Counted from the stretch's first letter, positions 45,234-55,567 are shown. The stretch is DNA of 64,000 nucleotides from Planctomycetota bacterium (GCA_008501825.1 QQUA01000012.1:62001-126000); one strand, 5' to 3'. A program made the numbers and translations. The notes: a model not told the origin generated them from the letters alone.

Positions 45234-46448
45234 TTGGCTTCTCCTCGTTTGCAGGAGGGGCCGGTAAAGGAGTGGGCCCAGGATCCCCGACGCCGAATTG
45301 AGCGGCCGGAACGACCGGCGGACCTGGATGAGTATTTGCCCCATTGTCCCTGGCCGGAAGACCGGGGCGGGGTGGCTTACCGGCCGATCGATGAGGAGCA
45401 CGCTTGGGCCTACAACCGGCTTTACAACAAGGTCTTTGAACAGCGCCGGCCGCTGGAACATTGTCTGTGGAAATTTTGGCAAGCTCCGGCGGGGCCGCCG
45501 GTGGGTTTCGTGGCTCTGGAGCAAGACACCAGCCGAGTGCTTTGCGCCAATCCTGCGATCCGTAAGGATCTTCGCATTCAAGGGGAGGACAAGCAGGCCA
45601 TTTTGGTTTGCGAAAGCGCTACCGATCCGGAAGCCCGAGGCGGAGGACGGCTCTATTTTCATACCACTTTGGGAACCGGCCGCCTCGGTGCGGATATGCG
45701 CGGCGTCATGGCCTATGGCGGCCGTTCCACCGACGAAGCCATCAAGATTGGTTGGCGCTGGTTTCGTTATCGGGTTCCGTTTGAATTGCAGGTTTGGGAA
45801 AAACGACTTTCTTTGAAACCCGCCCTGCGTTCCCGTTTCGGCGCTTTGGGCTCGGCGATTGCGGCCCCGTTGGATCGGCTGCGGCCTGCAAAATCTCCCA
45901 CGCAAAGGTCAGGTTTCGAATTTCAGATCGGGACCGAGTTCGGTCCTGAATTCGACGAAATGTGGGAGCGTTATCGGGATCTTTATCCGTTGGTTTTAAG
46001 ACGCGATCAGGCGGTTTTGCATTGGCGCTACCAACAATGTCCGGTGTACCGCCATCAATTTCTTTTGGCCCGCCGCCAAGGAGAAGCGGTCGGTTACTTG
46101 GTTTGGCGGAATTGGATTCGAGACGGAGTGGCTTTGGCCACCGTCATGGACCTTTGGGACGGAAGAGATCCGAAGATAGCTGCCTTCCTGCTGACCTCTT
46201 TGGAAAGCGTGGCTTCCGATCAAGGTTGCGAATTTCTTCAATTCGCGGTGATGCCGGAAAGCGCCGGTGAAGCCGCCCTTCAACAAATCCCGGGCTTCGA
46301 GCCTTCCGACCGGGAACCGCCGGATCGGATCATCACCACCCCGCTTCCCATTCTGGATCCCAGTGATCGCGAATACGAGCGCATGCGATTGGTGATCGAC
46401 GGCCGCAATTGGTATTACACTCCGGGCGACTGTGATTTCTTGGATTGA
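45234..46448 (+). CDS. GNAT-superfamily acyltransferase-like protein
   Basis: 404 residues from the TTG supported by a perfect ribosome-binding site. It contains two GNAT-like halves: residues 50-200 (YRPIDEEHAWAYNRLYNKVF, then MRGVMAYGGRSTDEAI) and 230-380 with the VLHWRYQQCPVYRHQFLLARR strand-turn pattern and VMDLWDG, as in acyltransferases found near polysaccharide genes. No confident substrate; the closest known functions are acyl transfer to sugars or peptides. Transcribed away from the sulfatase-fold gene. Confidence 0.55.
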   Translation: MASPRLQEGPVKEWAQDPRRRIERPERPADLDEYLPHCPWPEDRGGVAYRPIDEEHAWAYNRLYNKVFEQRRPLEHCLWKFWQAPAGPPVGFVALEQDTSRVLCANPAIRKDLRIQGEDKQAILVCESATDPEARGGGRLYFHTTLGTGRLGADMRGVMAYGGRSTDEAIKIGWRWFRYRVPFELQVWEKRLSLKPALRSRFGALGSAIAAPLDRLRPAKSPTQRSGFEFQIGTEFGPEFDEMWERYRDLYPLVLRRDQAVLHWRYQQCPVYRHQFLLARRQGEAVGYLVWRNWIRDGVALATVMDLWDGRDPKIAAFLLTSLESVASDQGCEFLQFAVMPESAGEAALQQIPGFEPSDREPPDRIITTPLPILDPSDREYERMRLVIDGRNWYYTPGDCDFLD

Positions 46449-46478
46449 AACCTTCGCCTGATCTAACCGGCGGGGAGC

Positions 46479-47246
46479 CTAGAAATCGCGGCGATGAAAT
46501 TGCCGAAGCGCCAGGCCCAAAAACACGAGGCTAGTTACGACAAAGGCAAGTGCTGGTTCCCAGGGGAACTTGCCTTGAATCAGCGGCATCAATTCCTCGA
46601 GGTCGACCAAGGCGAATAAAGTGTAGTCTCCAACGATCTTCACCAAATAAAGGGCGAACTGTAACAGCATGAGACCGACCAAGAGCACTCCGGCCCGAAG
46701 TTGGTGATCGAACAAGGTCGACAACCAGACAGTTGCCGAGAACAGCATCGTCAGAAATAGCGACATGTACGCGGAACCCAACATGACGCCGCGCAGGGGG
46801 ATGTTCGGTTCGTCGATCCAAGGTCCCATGAGCCAACCGCCCCAGGAGCTCAAGAAAACCGGAATGGTCAACAAGGCGACGCCGACCGCCCAACGGGTCA
46901 TCAAGATGCGAGTGCGGCTGATCGGGCGGGAAAGCAAAAATTCGGCGGTCCCGTTGTCCACCTCTCGGGCAATGAGGCCGCTTCCCATCAAAGCGGCGGC
47001 GGTCAAGCCGAACAAACTGTTGCCTTTGAAGAACTGCTGGACGCAGAAATAGGGCCAATAGCCGACGTCCTCCATCGCCGTGATCAATTTACGCATGGCG
47101 TCGAAAGGAACCATCTTGGCGATGGCCGGTAAGTTGTCTCGGAAATCCGGCCAGTAAAGAACCGCGGCGATCAGAGCGCCCTGCATCAGCAGGTAATACC
47201 CGACGGCGATATAAAGGTTTTCCCGCAGCATCTGGCGAATCAGCAC
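46479..47246 (-). CDS. ABC-2-type transporter permease
   Basis: 255 residues from GTG 47246 (overlapping the ATPase stop by 7 nt), with six predicted membrane helices and the EVDNGTAEFLLSRPISRTRI segment typical of ABC-2 permeases. It pairs with the adjacent ATP-binding protein. Exported substrate unknown. Confidence 0.8.
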   Translation of the reverse strand: MLIRQMLRENLYIAVGYYLLMQGALIAAVLYWPDFRDNLPAIAKMVPFDAMRKLITAMEDVGYWPYFCVQQFFKGNSLFGLTAAALMGSGLIAREVDNGTAEFLLSRPISRTRILMTRWAVGVALLTIPVFLSSWGGWLMGPWIDEPNIPLRGVMLGSAYMSLFLTMLFSATVWLSTLFDHQLRAGVLLVGLMLLQFALYLVKIVGDYTLFALVDLEELMPLIQGKFPWEPALAFVVTSLVFLGLALRQFHRRDF

Positions 47247-48142
47247 GGCTTCGCCTCCCGGTTTGCGGATTCGGGGCGGTAAAGAGCGTCAAAAACATCT
47301 TCAAGAGTTCCGCTGGCGTCGCGAATGCCGGCCAGGGGAAGCGATTGCAAAGCGGCCAGAGCTTGTTCCAGGGAATCGGAAAATTCCAGTTTCCAATGAT
47401 TGGCGGCCCCTTCCCAGTGCCATTTGGGTCCTTGGGGAAGCTGTGCCAAATCCATCGGCCGTCGAAAATAAAGATGCAAGCGCCGGCTGGCTCTGGTGAG
47501 CAATTCGGACAGGCTTCCGACTTCCAACAAGGTGCCGCTGCGCAGGAACCCGACCCGGTGGCAAATTCGTTCCACGCTGGCCAAGTCGTGACTGGAAAAG
47601 AAAATGGTGGTTCCTTGCGCAGCCCGCTCGCGCAGGAGTTCTTCGACTTGGCGGCGAACTTCCGGATCCAATCCTTCCATGGGCTCATCCAGAAGCAAGA
47701 CCGGTGCCTGGACTGCCAAAGCCTGGCTGAGAATTAGTTTTCTCTTCATGCCGTGGCTTAAGCGGCCGCATTTTCGTTCCGGCGGTAATTGGAACAACTC
47801 CAGCAAGCGATCCGGTTCCATGGTGAAACCGCGGCGATGAAAGGCCACCGCGAAAGCGAGCAAGTCTTTCACCTTCATACGGTGATAAAGAGCCGTTTCG
47901 CTGGGAGCATAAGCCACCGTTCGGCGGATATCCAAACTCTGTTTTTGAACGTCCAAACCCGCGACTTCGGCCCGGCCGCTGTCCGGCCGAACCACGCCGA
48001 TCAGGCATTTCAAGAAAGTGGTTTTGCCGGCGCCGTTGGGGCCGACGAAGCCGAAGATTTCGCCGGCCTCCACGGCCAGGCTGACCTCCTGAAGGACCGG
48101 TTGACCCTGAAAGGCTTTGCTTAAATCCCAGCTTTGGATCAA
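47240..48142 (-). CDS. ABC transporter ATP-binding protein
   Basis: 300 residues from a TTG start. Walker A GPNGAGKTT, Walker B VLLLDEPMEGLDPE and H-loop SSHDLASVERI are all present. The signature reads LSHGMKRKL, a tolerated variant of LSGGQ seen in ABC-2 exporters. Translationally coupled to the permease; the methyltransferase and clpB genes precede it on the same strand. Confidence 0.88.
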   Translation of the reverse strand: MIQSWDLSKAFQGQPVLQEVSLAVEAGEIFGFVGPNGAGKTTFLKCLIGVVRPDSGRAEVAGLDVQKQSLDIRRTVAYAPSETALYHRMKVKDLLAFAVAFHRRGFTMEPDRLLELFQLPPERKCGRLSHGMKRKLILSQALAVQAPVLLLDEPMEGLDPEVRRQVEELLRERAAQGTTIFFSSHDLASVERICHRVGFLRSGTLLEVGSLSELLTRASRRLHLYFRRPMDLAQLPQGPKWHWEGAANHWKLEFSDSLEQALAALQSLPLAGIRDASGTLEDVFDALYRPESANREAKPC

Positions 48143-48167
48143 GGCGCTTGATGGGGTTTGATTGGTT

Positions 48168-49004
48168 TCAAGGTTCGATCGGCTTCCGGCCTTCGGCCCA
48201 GCAGATGGGATACCACAAAGCGGCGTCCGGCCGGGTTCCCCATTGTTTCAACTCGGAGATGGTTTGCTCAAAGAAGCTTGCGGAAACTCCCTGATCCAAC
48301 AGGTCCTGCTTCGCGGAAACCAGCACTCCGGCGAAATTGTTCACCACGTCGGGAAAAATCGGGTCGCCGCTGCAAGCGCCGAAGAACAGGAAATCATTGT
48401 GCAAGGCTTCCGCCCCGGCTTGATGGAGAAGCTGCACCAAACGGCGGCCGACGAAAGGATCCATGCCGCGCTTGGGGTACAGTGCTACGTAACGTTGCCA
48501 AAGGTCCATGACCTTGGGGACGTCCGGCCACATGCGCAAGACTTGATGATCGTCGTCTTGGAGCACCAGGCGTCCTCCCGGTTTGGCCGCCTCCCACATG
48601 ATTTCTACCGCCGCCATTGGGTCGGTTAAATGTTCCAGCAGAAAGCGGGCATGAACCAGATCGAATTGTTGCCATTCCCCGGCTTCTAATGGGGGCTGCA
48701 AAGCGTTTCCCTGGCGCAGTTCCAGGTTTTGCAGCCTGGGGCGGTCGGTGGCCAGGCGTTGGCGGGCTTCTTGCAGTTGTTCCCGGCTTTGCTCAATACC
48801 GAGCACGGAACCCGCAGCTTGCAACACCGTCGCCATGGCGGCGCTCAATTGGGCCAGGCCGCAACCTAAATCCAACACCTTTTCATGGCCCTGCAAATTC
48901 AATTTGGCCAAAGCGGGCTGATTGATGAAGGCGTTCATGCGGCTCAACCGTTCCTGTTCTTGAGGATCGGTGCCGTGGACATAGCGAGGTTCGCCGTCGG
49001 CCAT
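48168..49004 (-). CDS. Class I SAM-dependent methyltransferase
   Basis: 278 residues. Motif I VLDLGCGLAQLSAAMA, motif II VLGIEQSREQL, an acidic QFDLVHARFLLEHL motif IV and GGRLVLQDDDHQVL (post-IV) follow the standard class I order. Substrate unknown. It lies between clpB and the ABC genes on the same strand. Confidence 0.8.
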   Translation of the reverse strand: MADGEPRYVHGTDPQEQERLSRMNAFINQPALAKLNLQGHEKVLDLGCGLAQLSAAMATVLQAAGSVLGIEQSREQLQEARQRLATDRPRLQNLELRQGNALQPPLEAGEWQQFDLVHARFLLEHLTDPMAAVEIMWEAAKPGGRLVLQDDDHQVLRMWPDVPKVMDLWQRYVALYPKRGMDPFVGRRLVQLLHQAGAEALHNDFLFFGACSGDPIFPDVVNNFAGVLVSAKQDLLDQGVSASFFEQTISELKQWGTRPDAALWYPICWAEGRKPIEP

Positions 49005-49108
49005 GGTTCAGAATTGTTTCAAACCGGGTGCAAGCTGCCCAGGAGAAAATGAGGCCGCCGGCGACCTGGTTTTACGGCCGCCGGCTGCCGAATGGTTTCC
49101 AATACCGA

Positions 49109-51739
49109 TCAACCTTTGACGGTTTCGGAACTGTTTCGAGTTTGCAGCAGCAATTCGTCTCCGCGAGCCGAAACTTGGATGGTGGAGCCACCTTCCACGG
49201 TGCCCTCCAAAATCATTTTCGACAGCGGGCTGAGAAGATGCCTTTCAATCACTCGACGTAACGGCCGGGCGCCGAAATCCCGGTCGTATCCTCTTTCCGC
49301 AAACCAGCGCCGGCCGCTTTGATCAACTTCCAAGCCGAGCTGGGAGGACTCCATCACGCGCTTGGCGACTCGGTTGAGCTGCAAGTCGACGATGCGCAGC
49401 AGGACGTCCTTTTCCAGTGGATGGAAAACCACGATTTCGTCCAGCCGGTTGATGAATTCGGGCGGGAAGTGATCCTTCAACGAAGCCAGGAAACGGGCGT
49501 CGTATTCCGGACCTTCGGTGCTTTCTTCCAGTTCCCGTTCGAAGCCTAGAGGACTTCCCATTCGGCCTCCCAAGTTGGAAGTCAGAATCAGAAGCGTATT
49601 GCGGAAGTCCACGGTGCGGCCTTGGCCATCGGTCAAGCGGCCGTCGTCCAAAACTTGCAGCAAGGTGTTGAACACGTCCGGATGGGCTTTCTCCACCTCG
49701 TCCAGCAGCAGAACCGAGTAAGGGTGACGGCGAACCATTTCGGTCAGTTGTCCACCTTCATCGTGGCCGACGTATCCGGGAGGCGCCCCGACCAAGCGGG
49801 AAACGGTGTGCTTCTCCTGGTACTCCGACATGTCCAAACGCAGCAGGGCTTTCGGATCTCCGAACATTTCGGTGGCCAAAGCCTTGCACAACTCGGTTTT
49901 ACCGACTCCAGTGGGACCGAGAAAGATAAACGAGCCCAGCGGCCGGTTTTCGTCTTGCAATCCAGCTCGAGCCCGGCGCACGGTTTCGGCCACGGTTTGC
50001 AGGGCTTGATCTTGGCCAACGACGTATTGCAACAAGCGCGTTTCCAAGTTGAGCAGCTTTTTGCGTTCGGTTTCCACCAAGCGGTCGACCGGGATTCCAG
50101 TCCAAGCGGCGACGACTTGAGCGATCTCCTCGGAGCCGACCAACTCCAACAAAAGCGGACGCTCGCCTTGGACTTCCCGCAGGCGTTGCTCCAATTGCTC
50201 GATTTGGTGATTCTTGGCCGGAATTTCGCCGTGACGGATCCGGGCGACTTCGTCAAATTTCCCGTCCCGTTCCATGACCTGTTCCTGCTGGCGCAAATCT
50301 TCGATGGCCGCCTTTTGAGCGTGGATTTGATCGATGATTTGTTTCTCGTTTTGCCAGCGGGCACGAATGGTTTTGGCCTGCTCCTCGAGGCCGGCCAGTT
50401 CTTCGTCCAGTTGGTGAATCTTGGGACGAACCCCCGGACCGCCTTCCGCTTCCAAGCCGGCTTTTTCAATTTGCCGGCGACGAATGCTCCGCTCCAGAAC
50501 GTCCAGCTCGCTAGGCATCGAATCCAAATCCAAACGCAAGCGGGAACCGGCTTCGTCCATGGCGTCGATGGCCTTGTCCGGCAAGAAGCGATCCGAAATG
50601 TAGCGGTTGGTCAGTTTCGAAGCCGCGACCAGAGCCGCGTCACTGATTTTGACTCCATGATGAACTTCGTAGCGTTCCCGCAAGCCCCGGAGGATGGCGA
50701 TGGTTTCCGGTTCGGACGGCTGCTCGATTTTGACCGGTTGAAAGCGTCGTTCTAAAGCCGCGTCCTTCTCTAAGTGCTTGCGGTATTCGTCGAGGGTGGT
50801 GGCACCGATGCAGCGCAACTCTCCTCGAGCCAGGGCCGGCTTCAGCAAATTGGCGGCGTCAACCGCTCCTTCGGCGGCACCGGCACCGACCATGTTGTGG
50901 AGTTCGTCAATGAAAAGAATGATCTCCCCGGCGGCTTCACGAACTTCGTAGATCAAGGCCTTCAGCCTCTCTTCGAATTCGCCGCGGAACTTGGTGCCGG
51001 CCAGGAGCGAACCCAGGTCGAGAGAAAGCAAGCGCTTTCCTTTCAATGGGCCGGGGACGTCGCCCTCGACGATGCGCTGGGCCAGACCTTCTACGGCGGC
51101 GGTTTTGCCGACGCCGGGTTCACCGACCAGGACCGGATTGTTTTTGGTGCGCCGGGCCAGGATCTGCATGACTCGCCGGATTTCCTGATCGCGGCCGATG
51201 ACCGGATCCAATTCGCCCTGGCGGGCTCGCTCGGTGAGATCGGTGGTGAATTTCTGCAGGGCGTCGTCTTTAGACTCTGGATTGTCGTCGACCACTCGAC
51301 GACCTCCCCGGAGATCGTGCAGGCCTTCCCGAATGGCCTCCGGCGTGGCTCCGGAAGTTCGTAAGCCTTCGCCCAGGGGACCGTCGCTGGCGGCAATGGC
51401 GATCAGGAGATGCTCGGTGCTGAGAAATTCATCAGCCAGGTCTTGGCGCACGACGTCGGCGGCGTCGAGCAGGTTGGCGGTGCTTTGTTCCATCGCCACC
51501 TGGCCCCCGTCGACTCGCGGCAGCTTGTCCAACTCCTGCTCGGCAATCTTGATCGCCAAAGTCGGCGCTACCCCGGTCTTGGTAAGCAAGGCCGGAACCA
51601 AGCCTTCTTCCTGCTCCACCAAAGCCAAAAGTAGGTGGGCGGGATGAATGGCGCGGTGGTGCAACTCCCGGGTCTTCTGCTCCGAGGCTTGCACGGCCTG
51701 CTGAGTTTTTTGAGTCCATCGGTCAGGTCGCAAGTTCAT
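49109..51739 (-). CDS. clpB: ClpB disaggregase
   Basis: 876 residues, the normal length for ClpB. An N-terminal Clp_N domain (1-150), AAA-1 with GEPGVGKT and [10 protein letters not shown], a coiled-coil middle domain (about 410-540) with the family pattern, AAA-2 with GPTGVGKT and [15 protein letters not shown], and a C-terminal D2-small domain ([11 protein letters not shown]). It reactivates aggregated proteins with DnaK/DnaJ. The ATG is preceded by AAGGGGG. Long gap to the divergent DUF456 gene. Confidence 0.95.
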   Translation of the reverse strand: MNLRPDRWTQKTQQAVQASEQKTRELHHRAIHPAHLLLALVEQEEGLVPALLTKTGVAPTLAIKIAEQELDKLPRVDGGQVAMEQSTANLLDAADVVRQDLADEFLSTEHLLIAIAASDGPLGEGLRTSGATPEAIREGLHDLRGGRRVVDDNPESKDDALQKFTTDLTERARQGELDPVIGRDQEIRRVMQILARRTKNNPVLVGEPGVGKTAAVEGLAQRIVEGDVPGPLKGKRLLSLDLGSLLAGTKFRGEFEERLKALIYEVREAAGEIILFIDELHNMVGAGAAEGAVDAANLLKPALARGELRCIGATTLDEYRKHLEKDAALERRFQPVKIEQPSEPETIAILRGLRERYEVHHGVKISDAALVAASKLTNRYISDRFLPDKAIDAMDEAGSRLRLDLDSMPSELDVLERSIRRRQIEKAGLEAEGGPGVRPKIHQLDEELAGLEEQAKTIRARWQNEKQIIDQIHAQKAAIEDLRQQEQVMERDGKFDEVARIRHGEIPAKNHQIEQLEQRLREVQGERPLLLELVGSEEIAQVVAAWTGIPVDRLVETERKKLLNLETRLLQYVVGQDQALQTVAETVRRARAGLQDENRPLGSFIFLGPTGVGKTELCKALATEMFGDPKALLRLDMSEYQEKHTVSRLVGAPPGYVGHDEGGQLTEMVRRHPYSVLLLDEVEKAHPDVFNTLLQVLDDGRLTDGQGRTVDFRNTLLILTSNLGGRMGSPLGFERELEESTEGPEYDARFLASLKDHFPPEFINRLDEIVVFHPLEKDVLLRIVDLQLNRVAKRVMESSQLGLEVDQSGRRWFAERGYDRDFGARPLRRVIERHLLSPLSKMILEGTVEGGSTIQVSARGDELLLQTRNSSETVKG

Positions 51740-51883
51740 TCCCCCTTAATTCGAGTCCTTTTTCCGTCGGATTGGCAGTGGGAATGGAGCAAGAGGCGTG
51801 CCAAACCCGAAACCCCGGCCCTGTGGGGGATTTTTGGCTCAGGGCTGCCATAAAGGCAGTCTTTCTCGCTTCCGATCTCCCTC

Positions 51884-52399
51884 ATGAGTGCCTTTCTTCT
51901 CGTTCTTGCCAAACTGGGATTGAGTTTCCTGGGCTTCGTTGGGATGGCTTTGGTTCCCTTCGGCTTGCCGGGAAACTGGTTGGTGGCCCTCGCCGCTTTG
52001 GCTTCTCCCTGGTTGGGATACGGCTGGACTCCCTTTCTTTGGATTTTGGCGGCTGCAATTCTGGCCGAGATCTTGGAGTTTTACCTATCTCTTTACATGG
52101 CAAAGCGAAAGGGCGCTTCAAAGGCTGGAATGTGGGGCGCCTTTTTAGGAAGTTTGGTCGGAGCGGTTTTGGGAACTCCGGTATTTCCGGTCCTCGGAAC
52201 CCTGATGGGCGCCGGATTGGGTGCCTTCCTCGGCGCGGTTGGATTCGAAATCGCCTTCGCCCGGAAAGGATTGGAGGAGAGCATGGGGGCCGGAACCGGC
52301 GCTTTTTGGGGCGTCATGCTGGCGCGAGCCGCCAAAATCGCTCTCGGCATGGTCCAGTTTGGATATTGGCTGTGGATTTTATGGTTGCCCGCAACCTGA
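51884..52399 (+). CDS. DUF456-family membrane protein
   Basis: 171 residues with about five hydrophobic helices and Gly-rich turns (VGMALVPFGLPGNWLVAL, GAFLGSLVGAVLGTPVFPVLGTLMGAGLGAFLGA), which match DUF456. No known function. Encoded divergently from clpB. Confidence 0.75.
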   Translation: MSAFLLVLAKLGLSFLGFVGMALVPFGLPGNWLVALAALASPWLGYGWTPFLWILAAAILAEILEFYLSLYMAKRKGASKAGMWGAFLGSLVGAVLGTPVFPVLGTLMGAGLGAFLGAVGFEIAFARKGLEESMGAGTGAFWGVMLARAAKIALGMVQFGYWLWILWLPAT

Positions 52400-52530
52400 C
52401 TGCCGGCTTGGGACTGGCGGAAGCTCAAGAAAAGCCGATGAAGGGGGACGTCGGTCCGTATGGTCCGCGCCGCCCTACAATGGGCGTTGGGTCTTGACGT
52501 CCCGCATCCACTCGTGAAACGAGTCCCAAA

Positions 52531-53325
52531 ATGTTGAAAAGTAGTCTTCTTGTCGCGGGCGCCCTGGTGCTCGCTCCCGTTCTCACAGCCCAGGAGTCCG
52601 AGCAGAAGGCTCCCGCTGGGATCTCCGAAGTCGCCCAAAAAATCGCTGCCGTCGTCGATGCACCTTTTGAGTGCAGCTTCACGATGAACGCAAACAACGA
52701 GGAAGAAGGCGAAACGATCCAGGCCAACGGCGCCGTGGTTTGGGGAACCGGCGGCAAATTCCGCTTCAAGGTTCACGCCACGACTTCGAAAAAAGACAGC
52801 GAAGTCAAAGGGGAGCAAAAATTCCAACTGGTTTCTGACGGCACCACCCTTTACATGTTCATCGACGGTGATCAGCCGGTGACTCCCGCCGGGGATACCA
52901 AGATGTGCATGAAGCTGCCGATGCAGATGATCACCCAAGGGGGTGGAGCCATGATGGGCGGCCCGCAGGTTCCTCAGTCTAAGAAAGAATTGGAAAACAT
53001 GCTCGGCTTGGTGGAATATCACTTGGTCAACAAAACCGATGCCATGTACTCCTATCAGATCAAGAACATGCCGGCTGGCATGATGATGGATGCTCCGGAA
53101 GACCTGAAGGTCATGCTGGATCTGGAAGCCAAGTCTTTCTTCCCCAAGGGTCTGAACGTGACCGCCAAGGGAATGAGCATGGCCCTGAACGCCACCGGAA
53201 TCAAGTTTCCCAAAGAGTTCAAGGAAGACACCTTTAAGTTCGTGCCTCCGGAAGGCGTCGCGGTTCAGGACCTGAGCGCCATGATGGGCGGCATGGTTCC
53301 GCCGGAAGACGATTCCGAGTTCTAA
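52531..53325 (+). CDS. LolA-like outer-membrane lipoprotein carrier-like protein, copy 1
   Basis: 264 residues with a signal peptide (LLVAGALVLAPVLTAQ). The fold is beta-rich with a Met-rich central loop (GGGAMMGGPQVPQ) and LolA-like strands (NGAVVWGTGGKFRFKVHA, FQLVSDGTTLYMFIDGD, LDLEAKSFFPKGLNVTAKG). Such LolA-like proteins in Planctomycetota are of unknown role. The next gene encodes a related protein. Confidence 0.6.
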   Translation: MLKSSLLVAGALVLAPVLTAQESEQKAPAGISEVAQKIAAVVDAPFECSFTMNANNEEEGETIQANGAVVWGTGGKFRFKVHATTSKKDSEVKGEQKFQLVSDGTTLYMFIDGDQPVTPAGDTKMCMKLPMQMITQGGGAMMGGPQVPQSKKELENMLGLVEYHLVNKTDAMYSYQIKNMPAGMMMDAPEDLKVMLDLEAKSFFPKGLNVTAKGMSMALNATGIKFPKEFKEDTFKFVPPEGVAVQDLSAMMGGMVPPEDDSEF

Positions 53326-53359
53326 GGGTTTTTCCTTTCAACGACGACCCCATGAAGCC

Positions 53360-53396
53360 GGCGCCCTTCCTCCCGTTTCCCTGGAGGAGGGGCGCC
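53360..53396. other. Strong hairpin between the two LolA-like genes
   Basis: A 14-bp stem (53360-53373 with 53383-53396, starting GGCGCCCTTCCTCC) with one U-G pair and a 9-nt loop. There is no U-tract, so it may be a processing or attenuation element and not a terminator. Confidence 0.6.
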
Positions 53397-53426
53397 TGAC
53401 CGTTCTACCTCACTGCAGATCACGCC

Positions 53427-54203
53427 ATGAAACGCTTCTTGTTCCCCTTGTTCTTTTTCAGTCTGTTTTGCGCCTCTTCCGGGCTCGCTCAGGAGCGGCC
53501 TTCGGCTTGGTTGGCCAGAATGGGCCGCCACGTAGGCAAACCGATGGAGGTGCGCATCAAAACCGAGATGACCATGGGCACGATTTGGGCTCAATCGGAA
53601 ACCGAGGTCGTGTTTTTGGACAAAAGCCATTTCAAGAGCGAGTCCGAGGTTCAGCGCAAAGTCCAAGGGCAAAAGGAGCCGGTCATAGCGAAGATGAAAG
53701 AAGTGGCCGACGGCACCAAGTTGTGGCAAGAAGTGTCCACCAATTTGATGAAAGTGGCCAACGTGCGCCACGTTCCCTTGAGTTTCTTGGAGCAACAAGT
53801 CGGGCAGCAAAACGCGCAAGTGGCGGCGGGGGATCAATATCACCCCATTCGCAAGGTTCAGGAGTTGATTTCGAATGCCAAATTCGAAACCGCCGACCGC
53901 AAGGGAGACGAAGTTCACCTGGTCGGCACCTTTACCGAGGAAGGGGCTCGACGGATGAACGCCACCATGCCGGCCTTGGTTCCGGAGAAGCTGACTTTGA
54001 TCCTGGATGCGACTTCCCTGTTGCCGATCAGCTTGCACGTGGACGGCCAAGGCGGGGCTTTTATTCACAATGAATACACCGCCAAATTCCTGAACCCGAG
54101 CAAGCTGGATAAAAAGGCTTTCGCTTATCAGCCTCCTGAAGGAGCTCAAGTCACGGATATGACCAAAGCTTCGGGTGGGCCGCAGCCGCCGGCCGGCGGT
54201 TGA
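53427..54203 (+). CDS. LolA-like protein, copy 2
   Basis: 258 residues with a signal peptide (FLFPLFFFSLFCASSGLAQ). Same strand order as copy 1, with MTMGTIWAQSETEVVFLDK, ADGTKLWQEVSTNLMKV and LTLILDATSLLPISLHVDG. The paralogues are clearly divergent, sharing mainly the C-terminal PPEGAQVTD/PPEGVAVQD segment. Confidence 0.6.
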   Translation: MKRFLFPLFFFSLFCASSGLAQERPSAWLARMGRHVGKPMEVRIKTEMTMGTIWAQSETEVVFLDKSHFKSESEVQRKVQGQKEPVIAKMKEVADGTKLWQEVSTNLMKVANVRHVPLSFLEQQVGQQNAQVAAGDQYHPIRKVQELISNAKFETADRKGDEVHLVGTFTEEGARRMNATMPALVPEKLTLILDATSLLPISLHVDGQGGAFIHNEYTAKFLNPSKLDKKAFAYQPPEGAQVTDMTKASGGPQPPAGG

Positions 54204-54215
54204 TCTGCTCGAAGT

Positions 54216-54256
54216 TCGAGCCGGGACTTTTCCTTACTTGGAAAGTTCCGGCTCGA
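54216..54256. terminator. Bidirectional terminator-like hairpin between convergent genes
   Basis: TCGAGCCGG (54216-54224) pairs with CCGGCTCGA (54248-54256), and ACTTTTCC with GGAAAGT, with one mismatch and one bulge. It includes the glycosyltransferase stop codon and follows the LolA-like stop. Confidence 0.6.
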
Positions 54257-55331
54257 CGTATTGCCAAATTTTGCGAGCGCCGTCTCGCCAGCGGAAGCCG
54301 GCAGCTCGAATCTTGCCTTTGGAACTTAATTCCTGGCGCAAGGGTTTATCGTGAGCCAGCCGCAAGATTTGCCGGGCAATATCGGCGTGGTCGTATGGGT
54401 CGCAATAAAGCGCGGCGTTGCCGCAGACCTCGGGAAGAGAGCTGGTGTGGCTGGAGATCACCGGGCAACCCAAGGCCATGGCTTCCAGTGGGGGCAAGCC
54501 GAAACCCTCGTAAAAAGACGGAAAGATGAAGCCGAGGGCGTTTTCATAGAGGGCCCTTAACTCTCCATCGCTGACTCGTCCGACGTGGATGGAGCCCGGC
54601 GGCAAAGTCGTTTGGGTGGATTGTTCGAACACGGTCGGATTCATACCTCCGGCGATGACGAACGGTATATCGCCCAAATCGCCGATTTCCAAAGCTTTGG
54701 GCACGGCGGCGAAATTCTTGTTGGGATTCATGCTGGAGACCGCCAGCAGGTAGCTGCCCGGTTCAATTTCATGCCGTTGAAGAATTTCCGGTTCCGATTC
54801 GATATCCAAAATGTGCTCGTGGCCGGTAGAAATGACAACGATCTTTTCTTCCGGGATTCCGAGCCAGCGCACGATTTCTTTTTTCGAATGCTCGGAAATG
54901 GTGAAAACCCACCGAGCGCGTTTCGCGGCCCTCGGAAGGATCCACTGATAAAGCCGCACAAGTTTCTTGGAGAATATTTCCGGCTTGGCGAAGGTTTGCA
55001 GGTCGTGAATCGCCACGGCCATCGGCCCGCCCATTACCGGCGCGGTGTTTTTCAGATTCAGCAAAAATCCCTTGGCTCGGAAAGGCAATAAACTCTGTTC
55101 CCAAAGATGAGAACCCACCGGGCCTCGAATCCAGCGTTCCAAGTGATCGTATTGCGGCGCATCCTTAGGCTTCGCTGGCAAGAGCAATCGGATCTTGCGG
55201 CGGTTGCGATCAATTTCTCCTTCCGCCAACATGCGGTCGAACTCTTGAATGATCTGCCGGCCCATTCTTTGCAAACCGGTGATCGGTTCCAGCAGGAAGC
55301 GCGCGTTAACGTAAAGAATTTCGGGCTTCAT
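54234..55331 (-). CDS. Family 4 glycosyltransferase (GT-B)
   Basis: 365 residues. N-terminal LLEPITGLQRMGRQII and AVAIHDLQTF, a nucleotide-sugar-binding C-terminal half with LAVSSMNPNKNF, GVGRVSDGEL-like HVGRVSDGELRALYENAL and the E-x7-E motif FPSFYEGFGLPPLEAMALG. It transfers a sugar in cell-surface glycan synthesis. The ATG overlaps the TGA of the upstream small membrane protein. Confidence 0.85.
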   Translation of the reverse strand: MKPEILYVNARFLLEPITGLQRMGRQIIQEFDRMLAEGEIDRNRRKIRLLLPAKPKDAPQYDHLERWIRGPVGSHLWEQSLLPFRAKGFLLNLKNTAPVMGGPMAVAIHDLQTFAKPEIFSKKLVRLYQWILPRAAKRARWVFTISEHSKKEIVRWLGIPEEKIVVISTGHEHILDIESEPEILQRHEIEPGSYLLAVSSMNPNKNFAAVPKALEIGDLGDIPFVIAGGMNPTVFEQSTQTTLPPGSIHVGRVSDGELRALYENALGFIFPSFYEGFGLPPLEAMALGCPVISSHTSSLPEVCGNAALYCDPYDHADIARQILRLAHDKPLRQELSSKGKIRAAGFRWRDGARKIWQYVEPELSK

Positions 55332-55567
55332 CCGAGGATTTTGAACACGATCAAGAGCCAGAGGGGAAGAACGGCCATGGTGATTGCGACCGAAGCATAG
55401 CTGAACGGGGCCCAGCGATCACCCAATCCGCGGCGGGCGGCTTTCAAGTAAAACAGCAGCGACACCAGACAGGCCGGAGCCAAGACTAAGCTGAAGGCAA
55501 ATACCCGCATCCGGAAGCCCCATTGTTCTCGCAGATTTCGGGCTTCGCCCGGTGCCGGGGTTTCCAT
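55328..55567 (-). CDS. Small membrane protein between pdxJ and the glycosyltransferase
   Basis: 79 residues, two predicted membrane helices (VFAFSLVLAPACLVSLLFYL and AITMAVLPLWLLIVFKIL). Starts 3 nt after the pdxJ stop and overlaps the glycosyltransferase start by ATGA, so it is part of the operon. No family recognised. Confidence 0.65.
   Translation of the reverse strand: METPAPGEARNLREQWGFRMRVFAFSLVLAPACLVSLLFYLKAARRGLGDRWAPFSYASVAITMAVLPLWLLIVFKILG

Noticed and set aside
49622-50755. 377-residue plus-strand ORF
   Set aside because: Antisense reading of clpB.
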